From: Macrobrachium rosenbergii
Taxonomy: Eukaryota; Arthropoda; Malacostraca; Decapoda; Palaemonidae
Reading direction: 5' to 3'
Length of the DNA stretch: 64,000 nucleotides
Assembly (NCBI RefSeq): GCF_040412425.1
Contig: NC_089749.1
Coordinates: forward strand, 34,370,570 to 34,434,569
Shown here: positions 58,338 to 64,000 of the stretch, piece by piece
How the letters are laid out: every line of letters begins with the position of its first letter
How positions within the stretch are numbered: position 1 is the stretch's first letter
Made by a program: the position numbers and the translations under genes
Notes under the pieces: generated by a model
The model's input: only the letters and a program-made list of their open reading frames with translations
What the model was told of the DNA's origin: nothing
Database searches by the model: none

Positions 58338-60178
58338 AAGGAATTACATAAAGGGGCCCTCATATTTAATTGAAGATAGCAGTAGTCAAAGCTGTGACAT
58401 AATGTCCTTTATAGTTCCAAATCCCAATATTAATTCTAAAATTGAGTCTAATTCCTTTGTTGCCTGTAGTCAAAACATCCTTATGAAAGACCCTTTAGTG
58501 GACCCAGATAAGTTTTCTAGTTTCTCGAAGGTAGTCAAAATACATGCAAGAGTTCTTCAATTTGTTCATAAACTTAAAGGTAGATTAAACCCTAACTTGC
58601 AAGAAGGAAGCATGGATTTTCAGGAATTTCATGAGCTGGCTATTACCCAAATAATTTCTGCTCTTCAACGGAATAATTTTCCGGAGATTTTTACTTACTT
58701 TGAATCAAAAAGTAAAAGGATAAAAGATATTCCTAACCTTGTGAAACAGCTCGATATTTATGTTGATAAGAGTGGTTTACTTAGGGTTAAGTCAAAATTC
58801 GGGAGATGGCAAGAAGGTCGTCCATACATTTTTCCGCTGTTGCTTCCCAAGAAATCTCATGTCACTGAGTTGATAATACAAGATTTACATAAAATGCGTA
58901 ATCATGCTGGTTGTTTTAGTGTCTTGTCAGAGCTCCAAAAAAGGTTTTGGATCCCCACTGCTTTTCTGTGGTGAAAAAGTACTCAAAGTGTATTGTATGC
59001 AGACGTTTTAATGGTAAATCTGTGCAATATAATCAAAATGCTTATAGAGATTTCATGGTAGATCCTCCTCAATTCCATATAGCTATGTTTTCATGGATTA
59101 CATAGGACCCTTTGAAGTGAAAGTAAGCAATTCAAAGCAGAAGGTTTGGATTCTTTGTATAACCTGTCTATGGTCCAGATCTGTCAATCTTAAGTTATGT
59201 CAAGATTATTCTACTAAGGAATTCCTCAGAGCATTCCAAATACATACCTTTGAATGGGGTTTGTCTCAAATGGTTTTTTCTGACTTGGGATCACAGCTTG
59301 TTTCTGGGACCAAGATAATTCAAGACTTCATCAAAGATGCCGAAACTCAAATGTATTTCACTGAGCATAAGGTAAAATCAATTAAGTTTGAGCATTTTGT
59401 GAAAGGCAAAAGTGAGCTAGGTTCTTTAGTAGAATCTTTGGTGAAACAGGTAAAGAAGCTTATATTTTCATCAATTGGTAAGGCTATTCTTTCCTTACAT
59501 GATTTTGAATTTTTAACTCATGAGTTAGTTCATGTAATAAACAAGAGGCCAATCGCCTTTAAGGAATGTCTTAGAAATTTACAAGATGATAATGCTTCTC
59601 CAATTACACCAGAGTGGCTTACAAGGGGATATGAATTGCATTCTGTTAATATTATACCGTTATTACACCCTATAGAGGATGATCCAAACTGGTCAAGTAG
59701 AAGTCCCAATGATATTATTAGAGACAACTATTCTGAACTACGCAAAGTAAGGCAAGTTTTGAAAGACAGATACCATAATGAGTTTTTAGTTAACCTTATT
59801 GTTCAAGCTACAGATAAATTGGAAAGGTACAAACCCAAACCTCATAAGAAGTTGAATGTAGGTGATATTGTTCTTATAAAAGAACAAAGCTGCAAACCTT
59901 ATAATTATCCAATGGGTATAATAAAGAGTTTAGAATTTAATAGTCTAGGTAAAAGTACTAGTGCAGTTTTGTTGAAAGGAAAAACAAAAGAAATCACTAA
60001 GAGACATGTATCTACTCTTATACCCCTGTTATCGCAAGAAAATTCGAATGAGGACACACAAGTCTACCCTAATGTTGAGAGTGATGATAAACCTAATGCA
60101 AGTTCTCGTGTTACTAGGTCTGCAGCTGTGGAAGCCAATAGAAAGATTAAACATCTATGTTCTGAGGATTTAGTATAA
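58282..60178 (+). pseudogene. pol: BEL integrase
   Basis: The N-terminal frame 58,282-58,974 carries the linker and zinc-finger His residues (HKMRNHAGCFSVLSELQKRF); the Cys pair (KYSKCIVCRRF) lies just past its stop, near 58,980-59,015. The core frame 59,093-60,178 (361 codons) starts MDYIGPF with the first Asp (residue 2), has FSDLGSQLVSG with the second (about 64), and ELGSLVESLVKQ with the Glu (about 114). VINKRPIAF and LTRGYEL are BEL integrase hallmarks. The C-terminus is basic. Breaks between 58,974 and 59,093 prevent one continuous protein, but the core itself is the longest intact domain of this element. Confidence 0.88.
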
Positions 60179-60303
60179 GTAGAATGCTGAATTTAGTTTG
60201 TATATATGTTATATTTGTTGCAATTTCATTATTTAATTCATTACATAATTTTATGTAATGTTAAATCAAATTAGTTTGCATAAATTTGATTCCCCGTGGG
60301 GAG

Positions 60304-61133
60304 TGTATGAAATTTCAATATGGGGCTTATTTTCTTATATTATTTTGTTTAGAGTAATTCCTTATTGTTAATTATTTACATGGATAAACAATCTTAGCAG
60401 CTGGAGTTCACGTTAAAATTTAAACTGATAATTGATAACCCAGCTCCTAAGAGGTTGTCTGGTTGTTTGTATAAAAGGACGTAACTGCCAAACAATTGCC
60501 GTTACAGAAATATTCCAATACGAGCCAAGGTAAACAGCAACGCCTTGGAAAAAGGTAGATTCTTCTTACTGCTACCGCCACGTCAACACTACAACTCCAC
60601 ATCTCTCACCTTCAAGAGGATTTTTAAATTATCGTGTTAATTTCGTAGCAGCGAAGAATGGAAATTTAACTTCTCCTCCTTGGAGTGCTCCTGTTGTAGC
60701 TCGGCGAATCATCATCATCGCCTCTAAACCTCAGCCATGATCTGTTCAGTACAGCAAAGAGCTTCAACTGCCGGTGGGTTCCTTCATTATCAGTTTAATT
60801 ACGAGATGAATTCTGTAGTGAGCTTAGCAATTGTTTATCTAGGGTAAATAATTCGCTGCACTCTCTGTCCTCAATTGTTACTGGAAAATTTATATATTCT
60901 TGCTCATTACGTACTTGGTGCTCATTTCAGATTTGTTTCGTGTTAACCACGCTAATTATTAATTTACAGCGGTTAAAGGATTTAGTATTTTTTATTAGTA
61001 CTTGCAGCTGTAGTGTGGTTTTCATGTTTAATTTTGAGTGCAATTTTGAAAGTTAGGTCGTGGAATGTTAGGTGTGTAATGTGGCATTTTCTCTGGCTAT
61101 TACAGCTTTAGGTGTTCGTGTTGTTAGTGAACC
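60304..61133 (+). repeat. BEL 3' LTR, cut by Gypsy-3
   Basis: Starts TGTATGAAATTT after the G-rich tract and matches 48,217-49,043 to the base. Ends GTTAGTGAACC at 61,133, exactly where Gypsy-2 entered the 5' LTR. About 200 bp of LTR is missing and should lie past Gypsy-3. Confidence 0.93.
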
Positions 61134-61556
61134 TGTAAGGTGTCAAAGAAACGAGCAGGTAAAGGTTACTGCTACTTTATTACAGATCCAGGCAGCTTAT
61201 ATTGCGGCCGACTGACGCCGGGCCGTGAGAGACAATGGAATTGACTGTGACCTGAGGTCGAAACAATAAACAATAATATGCAGTGAACGAGTACAAATTA
61301 CAATACAAAACATACAGAGCTACAATATAGATACAGTCTTGATGCCTGTGAATGAAGAAACATGTGATACACAATGTGTGACATTCGTATAAATACCATA
61401 AAGTAAAAATGATTAAAATGCGTGACCTGGCACGTTTTAGGCGTGACTAATTGAGCTTGAAGAAAACGGGAAGTCACCAAAGAAAACAAGCTCAGCGGAG
61501 ACTTAATTAATGGCGCCGCCGAAACACTATCCTGGCGCCGAATTGGTGACTTTACA
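61134..61556 (-). repeat. 3' LTR of Gypsy-3
   Basis: On the minus strand it starts TGTAAAGTCACC, shares CTCCGCTGAGC, GTCACGCCTAA and CTGCTCGTTTCTTT with the Gypsy-1 LTR, and ends CACCTTACA. AATAAA lies at 61,176-61,181 (minus). It carries the 27 nt (61,253-61,279) also found in BEL gag. Confidence 0.9.
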
Positions 61557-61574
61557 AATACTCCTCCCAAGACG

Positions 61575-62605
61575 AGGGACGCGTCTGATTAATCCCCTGT
61601 ACCTGGTGGGACGCTGAAGGGTGCCGCGGCTCCTTGAAGATAACTGAGGGCCTCCCGCCTGTGAGGCTGCTGTTTGGGCGGTCCCTTCCTGGGGCGGCGG
61701 CGCCTGCGGGGTGAGGGCGTGCTGGAGTGCGTTTGGGCGGAAGGGTGCTGCGTCCGCTGCCGGGACTCTCCGACAGGAAGGCGGGCTTTAGCCGGTCTAT
61801 GGAAACCCAGTCGTTCTTGCCTGGGAGTGCCAGCCGAACGCCTTGCTGTTCCGCTCCAGCACGCGGAAGGGTCCCCTGTAGGGCTTAGTTAGTGGTGGAC
61901 GGATGGCGTCGACTCTGACGAAGACGTGGGTGGCGGATGACAGCTGTGGCGGCATGAAGGTGGTTGCTCTGTCGATGTATGAGCGCCTGCAAGGGGCGAA
62001 CTTGCGGCCACGTCGCGGAGCCTCTGCAGAGATGGGGAGTGGCGATCATCCGCCACGAGCTCTCCCGGCACCACGAGGGGTTCCCCCCAGGTTTGTTCAG
62101 CTGCGGATGGGGTGCCGTCGGCTCTGGGGGCGGTCCTCAACCCGAGGAGGACCCACGGCAGCTGATGTTTCCAGTCCTCGGCGGTGCAGCGGGCCATGAG
62201 GGATGACTTTAGGACCTGTGGAACCGTTCAACCAGGCCGTTGGCCGCTGGGTTGTACGCTGTGGTGGTGTGGTGCGTGGTTCCCAGCAGTTGAGCCAGGG
62301 CAGACCACAACTCGGAGAGGAAAGCGGGGCCCCTGTCGGTTGTGATGTGGTCCGGGACGCCGGGCGGCTAACCCAACTGGAGAGCAGGGCCTCAGCGCAC
62401 GCGCTGGCGGTGGCTTCTTGCATGGGCGTGGCCGGGCCACCTCGTCGAACGGTCTACCACCGTGAGGAGGTATCTGGATCCGCCTGATGGGGAAGGGCCC
62501 AACGACGTCGATGTGGATGTGGCCGAAGCGGCGCCCTGGCTGAGGAACTCGCCTACCCCCGACTGCGTGTGACGACCCACTTTGCTGGTCTGGCACTGCA
62601 GGCAC
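61575..62605 (-). pseudogene. pol: Gypsy-3 integrase core and C-terminus, frameshifted
   Basis: Minus-strand frames 62,605-62,228, 62,423-62,097 and 62,197-61,889 cover the core in pieces. RFGHIHIDVVGPFP has the first catalytic Asp; the TDRG block and the PTAWLNGSTG block (Glu region, read in a shifted frame) lie around 62,330 and 62,230; WVLLGLRTAPRADGTPSAAEQ is the conserved segment after the core. The C-terminal RVDAIRPPLTKPYRGPFRVL is readable around 61,890-61,830. Frames alternate every 100-200 bp, so at least five slips are needed. The GC-rich 3' end (61,620-61,780) encodes a low-complexity tail. Confidence 0.8.
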
Positions 62606-64000
62606 TGTTTTGCCCAGGCTGTGGCGTCCTTTTGCACCCCGTGCCAGACGAACTTTTTTGAAAGCAGTTTGGCCGTGGTCCTGCCGGAGGGGTGTGAGAG
62701 GCCGTGAATGATGTCGAATACCTGGCGGCGGCGTGAGGCTGGAACCAAAGGGCGGGGCTGGCCTGTGCTGATGTCACAGAGCAGGCTGGGGCCTCCGGGG
62801 GCGAGGGTCACGTCCCGCCACTTGAGGGATGTGATGGCGGTGCGGTATGCTGGGGTTTCTGGGTCAGCGGCCTGTTCTCTGGCAAGGTCCTGGTAATCTA
62901 CACCAAGCTGCACTGCGTTCAACTCGACTCTGCTACGGGATTTTTCTTGCCGGGGAGGTACCTGACGGAACAGGTAAATTCGGCTATGGCTGAGAGGTGG
63001 CGCTGCTGTCTGAAGACCATCGTCCCCCTGCTTCGTGAAGGCGTGAACCAGTGGCTGGTGGTCTGTGAAGATTGTGAAGGGCGTCCCCTCCAGGAGGAAC
63101 TTGAAGTGCCGAACTGCGCGGTACATCGCGCAGAGTTCCCTGTCGAAGGTGCTGTAGCGGGACTCTGCGGGACTGAACTTCTTGCTGAAGAAGGCGATGG
63201 GCTGGGGGCGCCGTTGATGATTTGCTCCAGAACAGCACCGCAGGCAACGTTACTGGCGTCTGTCGTCAGCTGGAGGAGCCTTGGGATCCTGGTGTGCCAA
63301 GGCGGTTGCCTTGGTGAGGGCGGCCTTCGTCAGGAAAAGGCCTGCTGCTGGCTGGGTCCCCAAGACAGGGACTTGGTTGACCTTTAGGACTTCCGTCAGG
63401 GGCCGTGGTGTGTGGGATCCCGGGATGAACCGCCTGTAGAAGTTTACCATCCCAAGGAACTCCTGGACGGCCTTGATGGAGGTGGGTGTCGGGAACTTGG
63501 CTACGGCTGCCACTTTCGATGTAAGAGGGCGGACGCCTGTCGGAGACACCTCGTGACCCAGGAATTCTGCTTTCTGGACGCCGAAGGTACACTTGTCAAA
63601 ACGGACGACGAGGCCGTTTTCTTGGAGGCGCTGGAGGACTGCTTTGATGTGCCTCTGGTGTTCGCTGTGAGACCTGGAAAATATGAGAATGTCGTCGACG
63701 TAGCAGACGCAGAATTTTAGGTCCCCAGGATGCTGTCCATGAGCCGCTGGAAGGTGGCCCGGCGTTCCTCAGCCCAAAGGTGGAGAAGGCGAACACATAG
63801 GACCCGAAGGGCGTGATGATGGCTGTCTTTGGTATGTCCTCTGGCGCAACAGGTACCTGGAAATAAGATTTAAGAAGGTCCAATTTAGTGAATATTTTGG
63901 CCCCGTGAAAGGAGGCCGTGAGGTCTTGCATATTGGGCAGAGGGTAGTGGTCGGGCTCCGTTGCAATGTTGAGCCGCCTGTAGTCGCCGCAGGGTCTCCA
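62392..64000 (-). pseudogene. pol: Gypsy-3 RT, RNase H and integrase zinc finger
   Basis: Entering from the right edge: RT fingers (CGDYRRLNIA region), then frame 63,931-63,596 with FTKLDLLKSYFQVPV and FSTFGLRNAG, where the frame slips; YVDDILIFSR is read in another frame near 63,700-63,670. Frame 63,549-63,250 has FLGMVNFYRRFIPG; RNase H TDASN lies near 63,260. Frame 63,126-62,392 has MYRAVRHFKFLLEGTPFTIF, TDHQPLVHAF, DLAREQAADPETPAYRTAI, and the zinc finger HPSGRTTAKLL ... VWHGVQKDA ... CLQCQTSKVG, complete here where Gypsy-1 has a stop. The end of that frame (ILTVVDRS-like LLTVVDRSTRWP) begins the integrase core. Confidence 0.88.

Larger units (their letters stand above)
48217..61133 (+). 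mobile_element. BEL/Pao LTR retrotransposon, interrupted in both LTRs
   Basis: The 5' LTR starts TGTATGAAATTT at 48,217 and is split by Gypsy-2, resuming at 54,205-54,411. A primer-binding site follows, then a 5.9-kb AT-rich interior with gag, protease, RT, RNase H and integrase, a G-rich tract (GTGGGGAG, 60,296-60,303) and the 3' LTR from 60,304. That LTR is cut by Gypsy-3 at 61,133; its end lies outside the window. The order protease-RT-RNase H-integrase with DUF1759-like gag and DUF1758-like protease is typical of BEL/Pao. LTR halves differ by some ten substitutions and several indels. Coding regions are frameshifted, and the RT motif is YMDN. The right target duplication cannot be seen. 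Confidence 0.92.
61134..64000 (-). mobile_element. Gypsy-3: Gypsy element, minus strand, runs off the window
   Basis: The 3' LTR (61,134-61,556), polypurine tract (CTTGGGAGGAGTAT on the minus strand, 61,557-61,572), integrase, RNase H and RT are visible; protease, gag and the 5' LTR lie beyond 64,000. Sequence and LTR are closest to Gypsy-1 (for example the zinc-finger and RNase H blocks), not to Gypsy-2. Unlike Gypsy-1, the integrase core is present, though frameshifted. Confidence 0.92.

Overview
The window is eukaryotic, repeat-rich intergenic DNA, most likely from a decapod crustacean. The grounds are very dense TA, GA, CA and TAA microsatellites in an AT-rich background, GC-rich Ty3/Gypsy elements, a BEL/Pao element, Penelope-like debris, and a roughly 350-bp dispersed repeat at 37,015-37,370 that I recognise from decapod transcripts and genomes. 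No complete host gene is visible. The only host-gene candidate is one isolated exon at 35,768-35,866. There are no bacterial-type operons and no CRISPR array. I saw no intact tRNA or rRNA gene.

Layout. 519-5,113: Gypsy-1 (+), both LTRs, integrase core deleted. 5,118-7,717: unannotated, with a TAACC-rich stretch. 7,718-10,936: a 3.2-kb inverted-repeat structure with ~0.5-kb arms, holding a smaller palindrome whose arms carry hammerhead-ribozyme-like cores. 11,268-28,820: microsatellites, degenerate tandem arrays, SINE-like and MITE-like pieces. 28,820-33,080: a dispersed repeat (family A) interrupted by Gypsy-5 (29,153-32,427), itself interrupted by a very young 1.8-kb LTR element (29,792-31,618). 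34,744-35,242: a 56-bp GC-rich minisatellite. 36,268-42,880: degenerate tandem repeats, the decapod repeat, a hammerhead-like motif and unannotated DNA. 42,885-47,040: LINE fragment, Penelope-like GIY-YIG fragment, and a 3'-truncated Gypsy-4. 47,071-48,125: three tandem tRNA-derived SINE-like units. 48,217 to beyond 61,133: a BEL/Pao element whose 5' LTR holds Gypsy-2 (-, 49,044-54,204) and whose 3' LTR holds Gypsy-3 (-, 61,134 to the window edge).

The Gypsy elements share one architecture: LTR (TGTAAAG/TGTAAGG ... CTTACA or CTCACA), a primer-binding site starting TGGTGACCC, a leader with copies of a 23-nt dyad motif, gag, then protease-RT-RNase H-integrase, then a G-rich polypurine tract next to the 3' LTR. 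All visible coding regions are broken by frameshifts, stops or deletions. In Gypsy-2 the LTR pair differs only by small indels, so part of the frameshifting may be sequence error rather than decay.

The observations most worth following are: two different Gypsy elements at the identical base of the two BEL LTRs; the conserved leader stem-loop; a 27-nt identity between BEL gag and the Gypsy-3 LTR; and hammerhead-like motifs, one beside a Penelope endonuclease remnant.
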